DNA of 64,000 nt from Gymnopus androsaceus JB14 (GCA_009733575.1 ML769420.1:279969-343968); one strand, 5' to 3'; counted from the stretch's first letter, positions 26,388 to 37,929 are shown. Notes: generated from the letters alone by a model not told the origin. Made by a program: numbers and translations.

Positions 26388-27026
26388 ATGTTTGAGACAG
26401 ACCGTTTACGCATTCGAGCTCGGCGAAGTACAGACAGCGAGAACTTACACATTTTGTGGAATGACCCCCAAGTTCAGGTGCGGGGTCCCCAGACACTTTA
26501 CGACAGTGTTAACACGGTATTTTCGTTCTTCAGAAAACTCTCACTATAGGACATACGGTACCGTCGGATGGAATGCCTGATAATAAGGATCCGGGCACGC
26601 TATTCTCAGCCATTATCGAGACCAAAGAAGGCAACGAGTTTATTGGTTTCACGATCTGGTTTATGGAGTCCCCGAAGAACCGTGATGCAGGATTTGGAAT
26701 TGCCTTGTTACCAAAGTATTGGAGTAAAGGATACGCGAAAGAGGCGCTACGATTCCTCGTCGATTACAGTTTCCACCAACTTGCTCTACATAGAGTGACC
26801 TTGACGGTTTTCGAAAACAACAAAGGTGCAATAGAGTTGTACAAGAAGATGTACGTATCACAGGGTTTTTCTATCAGACCCTATCTGACTGAAACGTCTA
26901 TCAAGTGGTTTTGTTCAAGAGCGGGTACAGAGGAAAGCTATCTGGCTTGATGGGAGGTGGCAGGATGTGATAGGGATGGGGATTTTGGACGAAACATGGG
27001 CGGCGGAACGTAAACACTTGCAATAG
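26388..27026 (+). CDS. GNAT N-acetyltransferase (RimJ/RimL type), copy 1
   Basis: Three exons (26388-26477, 26534-26850, 26906-27026) give 175 residues. It starts MFETDRLRIRARRSTDSENL. After a 56-nt intron absent from its neighbours it continues QKTLTIGHTVPSDGMPDN, then the core FSAIIETKEGNEFIGFTIWF, IALLPKYWSKGYAKEALRFL (the acetyl-CoA pyrophosphate loop is in this R/Q-x-x-G-x-G/A-like segment) and RVTLTVFENNKGAIELYKK. The last exon reads GFVQERVQRKAIW. This is the Acetyltransf_3 family. The substrate is unknown: protein N-termini, amino acids or small amines are all possible. It heads a tandem array of four related copies. Confidence 0.85.
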
Positions 27027-27191
27027 TCTATTTTACTTTCGAACTCAAAGGAAGTCAAAGGCAAGGTTTACTTTCTACACTATCTTATTAAACGAATCTC
27101 GGTGCCGAGACGGACGCGTCATCTGGCTGATAAAGATCTTGAACGCGTCCGGTTCTCAGCAGCCGCGTAATAGACTTTCCTTCCTTCCACC

Positions 27192-27782
27192 ATGTTCGAA
27201 ACCAACAATCTACGACTTCGAGCTGTCCGAGAGGCAGATTTCGCAAAGTTGCACGACTTGTGGAACGACTATCGTATCCAGAAGACGCTCGAGAGTGAAT
27301 ACGTTGTGCCCTTGGGAGTGAAATTCGAGGAAAAACTGCGTTCTTGGGTCAAAGACGGATTCTTCTACGCCATCATTGAGACCAAAGAAAACAGTGAATG
27401 GGCAGGCTTCATAAACTTATTTAACGCAGAAAACAAAAATCGCGCCGCAACAGTCAGCATTGCACTACTTCCTGCGTTCTGGGGCCAAGGTTACGCCACC
27501 GAGGCGTTGCGATTTATTGTGGATTACTCTTTCAGGGAACTCGCTCTGCATAGAGTCAATCTCCAAGTCTTGGGACATAACGCAGCTGCAATCAAGCTGT
27601 ATAAGAAAGTGTAAGCGGTTTGTGTTGCCCCAAAACACGTCTATTTGACTGTTGCCTATAGTGGGTTCGTTGAAGAGGGTGTCCAGCGAAAGGCGGGCTG
27701 GAGTGACGGGAAATGGCAGGATGTTATCTGGATGGCAATGTTGGACGAGGATTGGGCAGCTTCGAGGAAGGAAAACGTGTAA
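27192..27782 (+). CDS. GNAT N-acetyltransferase, copy 2
   Basis: Two exons (27192-27610, 27662-27782), 179 residues. It starts MFETNNLRLRAVREADFAKL, with core YAIIETKENSEWAGFINLF, IALLPAFWGQGYATEALRF and NLQVLGHNAAAIKLYKKV, and a last exon coding GFVEEGVQRKAGWSDGKW. The phase-2 intron after KK sits at the same place in all copies. It is complete and plausible as a functional cytosolic acetyltransferase of the RimJ/RimL type. Its 3' flank (from the stop to about 27,990) is repeated behind copy 3, showing how the array grew. Confidence 0.87.
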
Positions 27783-27998
27783 AGTCAGATTCATGACTAT
27801 ATATATATGGTTACTAGCCCTTCCTAAGAGTGAGCTGAGCCCAGATCCTGGATCCTGGGGAAAGTCCTGGAAATCAGTTAACTTGCGTGGGATCAGATGG
27901 AGGTACGCAGCCGTATCTTTCGAGTCATAGAGCTCGTGTATACAAAAAAAACGGTATTTATTTAAGTCTGCTTGGTTGATAACAGTAATCATTTCCCC

Positions 27999-28599
27999 AT
28001 GTTTGAAACCGAACGTTTACGACTTCGAGCCGCACGCAAAGCAGACTTTGAAAAAGTTCACGCCTTATTCAACAATGTTTCAGTGCACAAAATGTTATCC
28101 ACAGGATTTGTCGTCCCTGTACTGGACAGCAAACTCGAGAAGGACCTACCCACTAGCATCTCAGAGTCGCTGCTCTATGTTATCATAGAGACCAAGGACA
28201 GTGGCGAATTCATCGGTTACACCAGACTGTTTGGCCACAGCTACAAGAATCGCGATGCAATGCTTGGCATGGCTCTACTTCCAGAGTTTTGGGGTCGAGG
28301 ATATGCAACAGAGGTTTTGACTTTTATCATCGACTATGCATTCCAGCAGCTTGCTATGCATAGAATATCCCTTGATGTCTCTGGGAACAACACTGCGGCA
28401 ATCAAAGTGTATAAGAGAGTGTAAGTGATTTATACTGTGTAGTCAAAAATCGGCTCTGACTGTTTTGTATCTTTTTAGTGGGTTCGTTCAAGAGGGCGTC
28501 AAGCGAAAGGTAAATTGGATGGATGGGAAATGGCAAGACGACATCTTAATGGCGGTTTTGGACGAGGATTGGGCAGCTTCGAGGCAGGAAAACGTGTAG
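27999..28599 (+). CDS. GNAT N-acetyltransferase, copy 3
   Basis: Two exons (27999-28420, 28479-28599), 180 residues. It starts MFETERLRLRAARKADFEKV, then KMLSTGFVVPVLDSKLEKDL, core YVIIETKDSGEFIGYTRLF, MALLPEFWGRGYATEVLTFI and DVSGNNTAAIKVYKRV. The last exon is GFVQEGVKRKVNWMDGKW. This copy is nearly identical to copy 4 and clearly the intact member of that recent duplicate pair. Family function is acetyl transfer from acetyl-CoA to an amine; the substrate is unknown. Confidence 0.87.
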
Positions 28600-28804
28600 A
28601 GTCAGATTCATGACTATATATGGTTACTAGTCCCTCCTTAGAGTGAGCTGAGAGCGGAGAGCCCAGATCCCGGGGAAAGTCCTGGAAATTAGTTGACTTG
28701 CGTAGCATCAAAGGGAGGTACGCAGCCGCAGTGTTATCGTGTATATATATATATAAACAGTATTTATTCAAGTCTGCTTAGTCGATAACAGTAATCTTTT
28801 CCCC

Positions 28805-29412
28805 ATGTTTGAAACCGAACGTTTACGACTTCGAGCCGCACGCAAAGCAGACTTTGAAAAGGTTCATGCCTTATTCAACGATGTTTCAGTGCACAAAATG
28901 TTATCCGCAGGATTTGTCGTCCCTGTACCAGGGCAGCAAATTCGAGGAGGACCTACCCACTAGCATCTCAGAGTCGCTGCTCCATGTCATCATAGAGACC
29001 AAGGACAGTGGCGAATTCATCGGTTACACCAGACTGTTTAAACACAGCTACAAGAATCGCGATGCAATACTTGGCATAGCTCTACTTCCAGAGTTTTGGG
29101 GTCGAGGATATGCAACAGAGGTTTTGACTTTTATCATCGACTATGCATTCCAGCAGCTTGCTATGCATAGAATATCCCTTGGTACCTTTGCGAACAACAC
29201 TGCGGCAATCAAAGTGTATAAGAGAGTGTAAGTGATTTATACTGTGTAGTCAAAAATCGGCTCTGACTGTTTTGTATCTTTTTAGTGGGTTCGTTCAAGA
29301 GGGTGTCAGGCGAAAGGCAAATTGGATGGATGGGAAATGGCAGGACGAGATCCTAATGGCGGTTTTGGACGAGGATTGGGCAGCTTCGAGACAGAATGGT
29401 GCGGATGCCTAG
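28805..29412 (+). pseudogene. GNAT N-acetyltransferase, copy 4, frameshifted
   Basis: Very close relative of copy 3, including the intron and the flanking DNA. Around 28930 the sequence CCTGTACCAGGGCAGC has one base more than the matching CCTGTACTGGACAGC of copy 3. From the ATG at 28805 the frame therefore hits TAG about 15 codons later, while the rest (KFEEDLPTSISESLL onward, through the last exon) stays open in another frame. No splice pair explains the shift. Either a recent loss-of-function copy or a sequencing error; read depth or transcripts would decide. Confidence 0.7.
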
Positions 29413-30709
29413 TAGTCCGCCCAAAGAAAGAAAGCCAAATGGATAGTTATTTATCCGTAAGCTAACAGGACTTGAATTCATTGTACCACTTGCGCCAACG
29501 ATTCAGTAATGATCTTGAAGCGAGTACGCATCCAACGCATACTGTGCTCCGAGGAAAGATACTGGAAACGTCTTGAGCCTATGGTAAAGCACTATCGAAA
29601 AATTAGAGCGGATGATGTCGAACAGAGATCCCAGAGAATCTATACTAGAAGAAATTTCGTTATTGCAAAAATCCAGAGGAAAGGGCTGACTGCAGGCGGA
29701 AGCAGTAAGGAAAACAAGCGCCATAGTAAGCACTGGAGCCAATCGGAATCGATCCTAAACTCGCTTTCAACTCTCATCACGGATTCCGCAGCTCCGCTGC
29801 TCCACTAGTCTTGAAAATTTTGCTTTCAATGGACCGAGGATATATGCACCATGCTCACCTATATCGCTTCAAGTAGTTTCGGTGAAGTGTATGTGGCACA
29901 GGCACTCTTCTAGTGAAGTTGCGGAGCCACCGGAGTCTTCATTCCACTCCCACTCCCTACTCTCCGATGCAACAGTGCAAGACGAGATCAGCCACTTTAT
30001 CGACTCACCGTTCTACTGGTGGAGACATACAGCGGATTTTATGGCTTTAGTTTGTTGGTTTCAATAAACGAGATGGACTTCATGTAAGGGCGTTAATTCA
30101 GTCTACGTGATCAACTTTAGAAGGCCAGCATGCCTAACGTACTGTAGAAGGCTAAACTGGACTCGGACTTTTGTTACCTGTATGTGACTGTCCCTCCTAT
30201 TTTTCCGTCTGAGCTCATCAGGAAAAATAGGCCTTACTAGGCCTCACTATGTACAATTTCGGCAATCGAGGCTCCGAGTGAATCTTCTCGACATCAGCTG
30301 CTGCTTGGACCGACCTACCTCCCTAACGCTCCAAATTCTGAAGAAGTTTCCATTCTTGATTTAGGCTGTTTTTTTTTTCGCTAGAAGCCCTTGGTTCTTG
30401 GTTGCAGTCCTTGTTCATATCCTCGAAGACTCTCCAAACTGTTTCTTTCTTTTTTTGACGGCAGTTATGGATTTTAAAGTTTCATGGTGCACAGGTCCTG
30501 AAGGGAGCTTGAATCTGTTTCCGTTGAAATCTGGACATTTCATTAATAACATTATCGGCGCCGTCACTTATTCGGGTCAGAATGACAGCTGCTTCAGAAG
30601 CTTCCTCCGTACGGTACTATGCCGGCGCTTCTTTTTATCGTTTACATATTAATCTGCATCGAGAATTCTTCATCTTTGGTTGGCCTTTTGTTGTTTCGTC
30701 TTTACCGTC
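29413..30709. other. Gene-poor stretch between the GNAT array and the RGS gene
   Basis: A basic open frame at 29509-29808 (+, 99 codons, starts MILKRVRIQRILCSEERYWK) has no recognisable motif and could be chance or a small gene. Much of the remainder is T-rich on the plus strand close to 30700 and probably forms the promoter and 5' UTR of the RGS-domain gene. Confidence 0.35.
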
Positions 30710-32845
30710 ATGCCCTCTCAGCGAAAGGTTCTTCCTCAACCTCAGCAATCGCAGCCTCGTACCTTCAAGCTCTCGCCGATCCTTGCTTTGAAGGCTCTGG
30801 TATTGCTGCCAGTGAGTATACAGTTTTTCTTGCAGGTTCTCGCCAAAAATGACATGTTTTATAGTTTCGCATATGTAATCCTCCTCCGGCGGTTGGAAAA
30901 GTTCGATCCTGCAGTGGTACGCCAAATTATCTTTGCCTTTGTGATTTAGTTTTGACCCTGCAGCAGTCACTCCTGTGTTCAATGTTCGCCTGGAGGATAT
31001 ATTGGACAGGAAACATCTTCCTCCGCTAGGTGAGTACCTTTTTGAATTTTTTTTTGTTCGCTTCTAAACGATCACGTGTAGGCCTAAAAGACTTTGAGGT
31101 TTGTTGAAACGTCCTCAACTCAACCGCGGCTAATGCTTTGCTCAGGAATGGCTGCTCTATGTCGAACTCTCACCGGAGAATCTGTGAGTATCAGTCATCG
31201 TCAAATACCGTGTTTTTCTAACGTTTGAATAGCTATTTCATTTTATGGTTACGAGAATACACCGTCAGATATCGCCATTGGACCGATCGCGCCAAATCTC
31301 TGCGAGACGAAGCTCGTCAGTATCATGGTTTGGACTGGCCTGCTAACAGTTCTTCCCAATTGGCCATGTTCTACGCCCGTGCCAAACAAACATTCTTTAC
31401 CCCAAATTCGCACTATGAGCTCAATCTTCCTTCCGACATGCTTGCCCCATTCCATATTGCCAATTCCTCTCCTCATCCAGATCCTATCATCTTTGATCAA
31501 GTGGCTATTGAGACCCAGAAATTGCTGAAAGAAAGCTTGCAGCGCTTCGTCTCCGCACAGTTCAATAACGTTGGTAATAACCGTGTTATTTGCGGCTTGA
31601 TCGGAGGCACCGTTTTTTGTCTTGTCGGCGCACTTTTGCCTATCATTTACAATTTTGCTATGGGTCATTCGAGATGGGCACGTCTTTCGGCACTTCCAGG
31701 ACTATGGCTGGGGCTCTCAGTGCTTTTCGCGAGCTTGCATGGAGTGTGTCTGGGTGTCTACATCTTTGGTGATCTCAGGCAGCTCCGCAAGTTCGAGTTG
31801 ACGCGTCCACCTATTTCTAAACCTCAGCCATATCGCGCGCCTCGCCAGCGCCCCGTCATCTCTTCTCCTATCACTGGCCTACCAGTCTCTCCTGGATCCA
31901 TCATACCAATGAGCTATTCGACCGATAGTATCATACCTCCTCCACCCGCTCACACTCATCTCAGCCGTTCCGCGTCTCGTCAGTCGATGCCTTCCACTCT
32001 TTCTCGGTCTACTTCGTCGAATTTCTCCTATTCGGGTACCGATGGTATGATTCATATCTCTCCCGCATACTATGACCCGGAGCCGGTAGAGGGACCCGCT
32101 ACTTCTCCGGTTTCGGACACGGGAGTGTTCACTTTCCCTGTGAAGCCTAAATCTCAGTTTGACCACGATGACGATGATCGACATCCTTTTGGTGCTACTG
32201 CGACTTTTATTCATCCGTTCGACCATCTGGTTGATGAAGATGATCCCAGCAGTCCAACCGCGGAAGAACGCCAACGTGTCTCTGCGTTTGATTTCGATGC
32301 CCTTCCTCCTCCTCCTCTAACTCGAATGCAGCCACAACCGCTCTCGTGTCCGCAGCCGAGACCTGCATTCTCCTGACCCGATCCACCCTAATCCTCCTAG
32401 TACCTCATCTCTTCAGCTGGGTCCAAGCATTCTTGTGATTCAGCCGGAGACAGAGCCAAATGATGCGGCGGGATTCCTTACTCCCAAAGGTTTCATCCGT
32501 CGCATCCAATCCCGATGCAATATCAACAGATGGCTTGTCATGACCAGTTCCAGCTCGAGTACCGATTTGAACGAAAAGGCTCCTGACGACCTCGAAAAAG
32601 CTGAATACGAGCGATCCAACTTCCCCCGCCCTCATCCATCCCGTCAAAAGGAGAACAATTTCAAGAGGCAGTTCAAGATGGTGAAAGCAGTTCCTGCGTT
32701 CGCTTCGCCTCTTACTCGTGTGCTGAGTCCTGTTGTGATCCGGGGCCAGTGGGAAATCGTAGTAAGGTCGATGATAATCGCCTGCTTCGTTTCATGGTTT
32801 GCGATTGGATTGCTTCTAGCTGTTCCAGTGCCGAAGAGGCACTGA
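30710..32845 (+). CDS. RGS-domain, multi-pass membrane protein (Rax1/RgsC-like)
   Basis: From ATG at 30710 (MPSQRKVLPQPQQSQPRTFK). Exon joins between about 30811 and 30963 are unresolved. From FNVRLEDILDRKHLPPLG, through the 17-nt exon coding LKDFE, the RGS fold is clear: EWLLYVELSPENLYFILWLR and later RFVSAQFNNVGN. Two hydrophobic segments follow (ICGLIGGTVFCLVGALLPII; LWLGLSVLFASLHGVCLGVY), then a long Ser/Pro-rich loop. An intron at 32346-32400 joins QPQPLS to TSSLQLGPSILVI and reaches a third membrane segment (MIIACFVSWFAIGLLLAVPV) just before the stop. Rax1/RgsC proteins act in polarity or G-protein signalling at the plasma membrane; that role is inferred. Confidence 0.8.
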
Positions 32846-33234
32846 GAGAGCTTTCATGCTTGTTGTTTTCTCTTCTCTCGTACGCGCACCGTACATAGAC
32901 ATTCTTTGCTGATTGTGCAGGAGTATGCCCCATACCTAGCGGCTAACCATGTTTTCTTTTTTGCTGTCACTCCTTTGCTTTAGTGTAACATCTTCATCTC
33001 CCACCATCTATCGTTCATTCTTGCTGCTTCCATTGACATTTATATAGTGTACTTGTTTACTTTCTTTTATTTGCAGATGTAATTTCTGATATAAACCATA
33101 TCGTGTAGTACAGTACAATCAGTCGTTCATTGTCCACCACATAGATCACTCGACAAATAGCATTTGGTTTGGATGCCTATTGACTTCTCGACTCCGAGTA
33201 CCCCGAGAGTACATACCAAACATCTGTATGCTAA
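32846..33234. other. Convergent 3' region between RGS and amidohydrolase genes
   Basis: Two genes end toward each other here. The sequence is T-rich and shows no coding frame; it presumably holds both 3' UTRs. Confidence 0.4.
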
Positions 33235-35034
33235 TTACATATATTGAACGTCGTCGAGAAACTTACGAGGTGCTAAAACCCATTTGTACACAAGATAGGG
33301 CCAGGAAATTGGAAAAAGCGCGTACCACCATCCGCGGATCTCAGCTCGACTCTGAGTTAATGTACTGTCTCTAGATGCAATCCATCTCCTTGTTTGTCGA
33401 CATGCTACAACGGCACCATTTCGAATGGTGGTACGATCGATACCGGGGTTCAGAACCGCCTGTTGTAGGGTTTTTGTACCATGGACGATGAGGAAATCTG
33501 CGGGATCTCCTTTCTGAGGACATAAACCAACGTGGCAAGTTCCTTTGACCTATTGCTAGTTTGGACGTGATTGATACAGATTTCTAGGAAGAGATATAAG
33601 TTAGATCGAGATCATGACATGCAAAAGATACAGGGGAACATACCATTAAAATCTCGATATCTTTCTTCGTGGCCGCCTGGAAGACCGCGGCTGCCAGGGA
33701 ACATAAAGCCAGAGGATCTACCGATCCTTGAGGCGTGAATGCGTTCTCAACATTGTTGACGCTCATTGCGATATGGAATCCATATTTGCTGGCAATGTAG
33801 GGTACACGTAGGGTACTGCGAGGAGCTCCAAGTGCATTATCTCTGTGCTGTCTCCCTTGCATGTACATGTCAGAATTAGGTAGCCCAACTATGGTTATTG
33901 CAAGGTCCCCAATGGCGTCGATGAGATGCCTCCACTCCGCTGGTGTGAATAGCTGCAGCCGTGTAGCGTGTCCTATTGTAATACGAGGTCCTCCCTCTAG
34001 TACGAGCCAGTGCCGACCATACTTTCTCGCTTGATTTATGACTTCGTAAATTAAGGGTTCGGAAGTGGGATCGAGGTTGTAGTCGAGATGAAAGTCAGCG
34101 TGTAAAGAGTACCGAGTAGCAAGGTCGAGGATTAATGTGATGTTCTTTTTGGCTTGATCGACTGTAGACTCATGAGATTTATTCTACAGATCCAAGTGGT
34201 GTGCAACTGGCCTGTAGGCTCGACATATGGCGCTGAGCCAACTACTTCAACGCCACTTCGTTGGACTGCTTCTGCTAGTAAGCGGAAGTTATGACCAGGA
34301 TCTATATCGGCTGCATCCGCAAACAAGGCTTCCTGGGCAAACGCTGGATAAAACAATCAGTCTACAACGTTCATCGGTGCTGCGCATGCGGGCGAACAAA
34401 CCAGCAATCTGAATATAACAAGCTGAATGGAATTCCTCTTTCAGATGAAGACCGGCATCCAAGCAAGAGAACCCTACGAGGCCGTCAATTTCCAGATGAG
34501 CTCGCATTGAGGTGACTCCACACTCCACGCTTTCACGCACAAGCTTCCGCCCGCGTTCCATCAGATCTTCTTTATTAGAGGGAAAGGCAGCTTTAGCAAT
34601 TCCTGTCACCTCCATTGCTTCCTTGAAGTCTCTGCCAGAAGATAAGAAATTTAGATGGACCTTTGGCTGGACATAACTCGACCTCCTACCCTGATATCAG
34701 ATCACCACATCGTTCCAGAATGAAACATTTATCAAGATGTATGTGAGAATGACATAGGCTGGCAATCCCAGTAAGTTTCAGTATACCTAATTGGAGCAAC
34801 ATACGAGGGAAGTAGAATGCAGCCTTTGCCATCGATTTCATACCATCCGAATGAAAGAGGGAGCTTTCTTTTTTCATACGGAGTTATGCTGACCACTTTG
34901 CCTTGAAAGCATTCAACTGTCCAGAGCAAGTTAGGATCTTCTGGGTGCGCTGGCAGATGTACGTTAGTGATGAGAAGATGCTCAACGTTGGCGTAGTTTG
35001 AAAGGGGGTTAATGCCCGAAAATGAGGTGGTCAT
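33235..35034 (-). CDS. Amidohydrolase, cytosine-deaminase-like
   Basis: Multi-exon gene from ATG at 35034 (MTTSFSGINPLSNYANVEHL) to a stop near 33235. The metal-binding H-x-H motif is present in CHSHIHLDKCF. Later barrel-strand elements are VTSMRAHLEIDG, SLHADFHLDYNLDP, ITIGHATRLQLFTPAEW, VGLPNSDMYMQGR and GFHIAMSVNNVENAF. The C-terminal strand domain has GDPADFLIVHG. This is the codA-type branch of the amidohydrolase superfamily, which hydrolyses cyclic amidines or amides such as cytosine or triazines. The exact substrate is unknown. The last stretch before the stop (ALFPISWPYLVYKW) looks less conserved, so the true 3' end may lie earlier or include an extra intron. Confidence 0.8.
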
Positions 35035-35191
35035 TTGAAATCCAGAAGGTAGAAGAGATAGCTACCGACTTTGAAGGACCGGTCAAGCTTAAGAGCGATT
35101 GCGATCAAAAATGCTAAGCGCCCAAAAGCATGAGAGTTTCGTTTCCTGTTCGGAGACACTTTTCAAGGCTCTCTTCCTGCTCTTGAACACA

Positions 35192-36294
35192 ATGGCAAGC
35201 TGTCCTGACTGCAAGAAGGGCAGTATTCTACCTGGAGAACCAACGGGTCGGATGGTGAATGGGGCATACTTCGCTGCAGGACCTTCTGAGAACGACTCCC
35301 GTGCAATTATCCTTCTTACTGATATCTTTGGACTCGCCCTGGTCAATTCTAAACTTCTGGCAGACCATTTCTCCAAGTGTCTTAGTGCAGACGTATGGAT
35401 TCCCGATATGTTCGATGGTGAGCCATCAATATTGGAATCATGAGCAAGAAGATCACCAGATTGTAGGGAGTCCCCCATTCCCTGTTGACAAAATGGGAAC
35501 CCCTCAGCGCGCAGGCGAAAAAATGAATTGGATCCCTTACTTCTTCGGCCTTATTCCCAATCTCCCTGCCCTTTTCCGTAACCGCCCATCCATTACAAGT
35601 ACCAGGTTAAGATCGGTGAGTGACTCTATGCTGTCTTTGCAAGCTTTGAATTGACAATTGAGATTGAAGTTCATTGCGACTCTTCAGACTGAAAAGAATT
35701 ACAAAAAACTAGGCGCAGTTGGGTACGGACCTACTTTTCTATTTAGCTTTTCACAGCTGCCATTGTTTTCAAGTTACTGCTACGGCGGAGCCATGGCTGT
35801 CAAATTGGCAAGCACAGATTTGTTCAATAGTGTGGTTATCTGTCACCCAGGACCCGTTTCAGAGCAGGAGATTAGTGCTATAAAGGTAATCTGTTTATAA
35901 AAAAGGTTTCAATAATATTCAGTCTTTGAACAGGTTCCGAGCTCTTTTGTTTGCGCGGAAGGTATATTGGAGCCTTCTACTAGATTCTGGTATTCACGAT
36001 AAATATTCTAGAGGATATCACCTTTGGACCGAAGGCAAGAAAGAAAGCGGAAGAAATCTTTGCTTCTCGAAATGGCAGAGATAATTTCATCGAGCACGAA
36101 TTCAAAGTCTATAAAGGTGTGTTACATTAACGAATGCGCTACCATTTCACCAGTGTCTGAAGCTGGCTCCTGCGGTAGGAACCACTCACGGGTTTGCGGT
36201 TCGTCCGAATCAATCATATCCTGAGGTAAAGGCTGGTTATGAGGCTGCATTGGAACAGACGGTCCAGTGGTTCGAGAAGACTCTTCCAATTTGA
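35192..36294 (+). CDS. Dienelactone hydrolase family protein, copy 1
   Basis: About seven exons. It starts MASCPDCKKGSILPGEPTGR, then RAIILLTDIFGLALVNSKLL and DVWIPDMFDG. Splicing restores KLGAVGYCYGGAMAVKLAS, with the nucleophile Cys of the GYCxGG elbow, and VVICHPGPVSEQEI. VPSSFVCAEEDITFG carries the acidic triad residue, and GTTHGFAVRP supplies the histidine. It ends WFEKTLPI. All three members of the Cys-Asp-His triad are visible. Fungal relatives are cytosolic alpha/beta hydrolases, only some of which act on dienelactone from aromatic breakdown. It is divergent from the amidohydrolase, with a 157-bp gap. Confidence 0.87.
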
Positions 36295-36748
36295 TCGTAT
36301 ACTCTTTCTCGGTGAATTTTTTGGTAGGGCCTTTGGGTCACCTTTATAGCATACTACTATATGTAGTACTAGTCTCAGAAGTGCAAAATGTACTAGCGAC
36401 TAGCGCCGAGCGTCCTGCAACGGAACTTGACTTCGGATCAATACAATCGATGATGACTCTGCGACAGCTCGTAATCAAGTTCAAGTCTTTTCACTTATAC
36501 TCAATTTTGAGCGCGTTCTGAATATCCAACTGCTGGCCTTCCCTCAAGATAATTCCTCAAATAATCGATGCAGAAATACGGTTAAGCCTTTTGTGATCCC
36601 CCGATCCTTGACAAGACTTCAATTACCAATTAATCTTAGCTCTCCGTAACGTGCTCTCGGTTGGGTTCCGAAAACAATTGAGACGCCGATGTATATAAGT
36701 CGGTTGGAAAATCATTCTACTCGCAATCCTCTCGCATCCCTCACAACG

Positions 36749-37929
36749 ATGGCCAGTTGTCCTGATTGCAAGAAAGGCAAAGTCCTACCTGGTGAGCCCG
36801 CGGGCACCATGGTGGAGGGGGCGTATTTCGCTGCAGGGCCCGAGGGAAACACTTCTCGTGCGGTTATTCTTCTTACTGACATCTTTGGACTGCCTCTCGT
36901 CAATTCCAAGATTTTGGGTGCGTAATTTGGGCTACAGAAGCTACAGTGCTTGAGCATATAGTTTCCCGTAGCGGATAACATCTCTAAACGATTGTCCTGC
37001 GATGTGTGGGTCCCGGACCTATTCAACTGGTGAGCGATTTTGGTTACAGAAGTCACAGTGCTTGAGCATACTTACCAATACCTCCTCAGGCAAACCTCCT
37101 ATTACAGTCGACAAGTTGAAAGTCCCCGAGCGTGTTGGCGAACGAATCAATTGGTTCTCCCTTATAGTCAATGCCCTCCCTTCTCTTCCAGCGATGGTGC
37201 GAAACCGTCCATCTACTGTGTACCCGAGAGTAGAAACTGTCAGTGTAGATCCTACTTGTCTTGCCTAACTTATCGCTAATTTGTGTTAAAGTTCATCAAG
37301 AACTTGAAGGACGAGAAAAAATACGAAAAGCTGGGTACTGTGGGGTACAATCTCTTCTTGCTCCAGTGAAGCATTTTACTAGAATGTTGATTCTAGATAT
37401 TGTTTTGGGGGCACTCTTGCTGTTATGTTGGCGGCTACAGACCTGTTGAATACTGCCGTGATCTGCCATCCAGGATCTATCACTGAGCAGCAAGTTCAAG
37501 CCATGAAGGTCTGATCATGCATTGCACATTTCATGTCTTGTATTCATGGCTCTTCTCAATCAGATTCCATCCAGCTGGGCGTGCGCAGAAGGTACAGTAT
37601 TCCGTCGCATTGAGATTAATAGCTTATGTTGATGACCAACCTGTTCCTTCAGAGGACATGGGTTTTAAACCAGAGTCCGACGCAAGACAGAAGAACTCTT
37701 GGCTTCACGCAAGGGTAAAGATACTTTCGTCGAATACGAGTTCAAGGACTATAAAGGTATATCAAGTTCCCATTTGTTTCCTTATTCTCATGTTTTTCTA
37801 GGCTGTGTCCATGGTTTCGCTGCTCGTCCGAATCTGGAATATCCAGAGGTAAAGGCTGGATATGAAGGCGCTTTTGAGCAAACAATCCAATGGTTCGAGA
37901 AGACCCTCCCCGGTGACACAGCTGTTTGA
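36749..37929 (+). pseudogene. Dienelactone hydrolase family, copy 2, apparently degraded
   Basis: Closely related to copy 1 (MASCPDCKKGKVLPGEPAGT, RAVILLTDIFGLPLVNSKIL). The catalytic segments survive: VGYCFGGTLAVMLAATDLL after splicing, and GCVHGFAARP near the end. Two places break the frame relative to copy 1. The exon before the intron 37030-37089 has one extra base (TTCAACTG versus TTCGATG), and near 37690 the frame shifts between KPESDARQK and ELLASRKGKDTFVEYEF. It also has an extra intron (36918-36971) that copy 1 lacks. Either a young pseudogene or a gene with local sequence errors. Transcript data would settle it. Confidence 0.65.

Noticed and set aside
26388..26560. Frameshift in GNAT copy 1
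   Set aside because: A GT-AG intron at 26478-26533 restores perfect alignment with copy 2, so the gene is considered intact.
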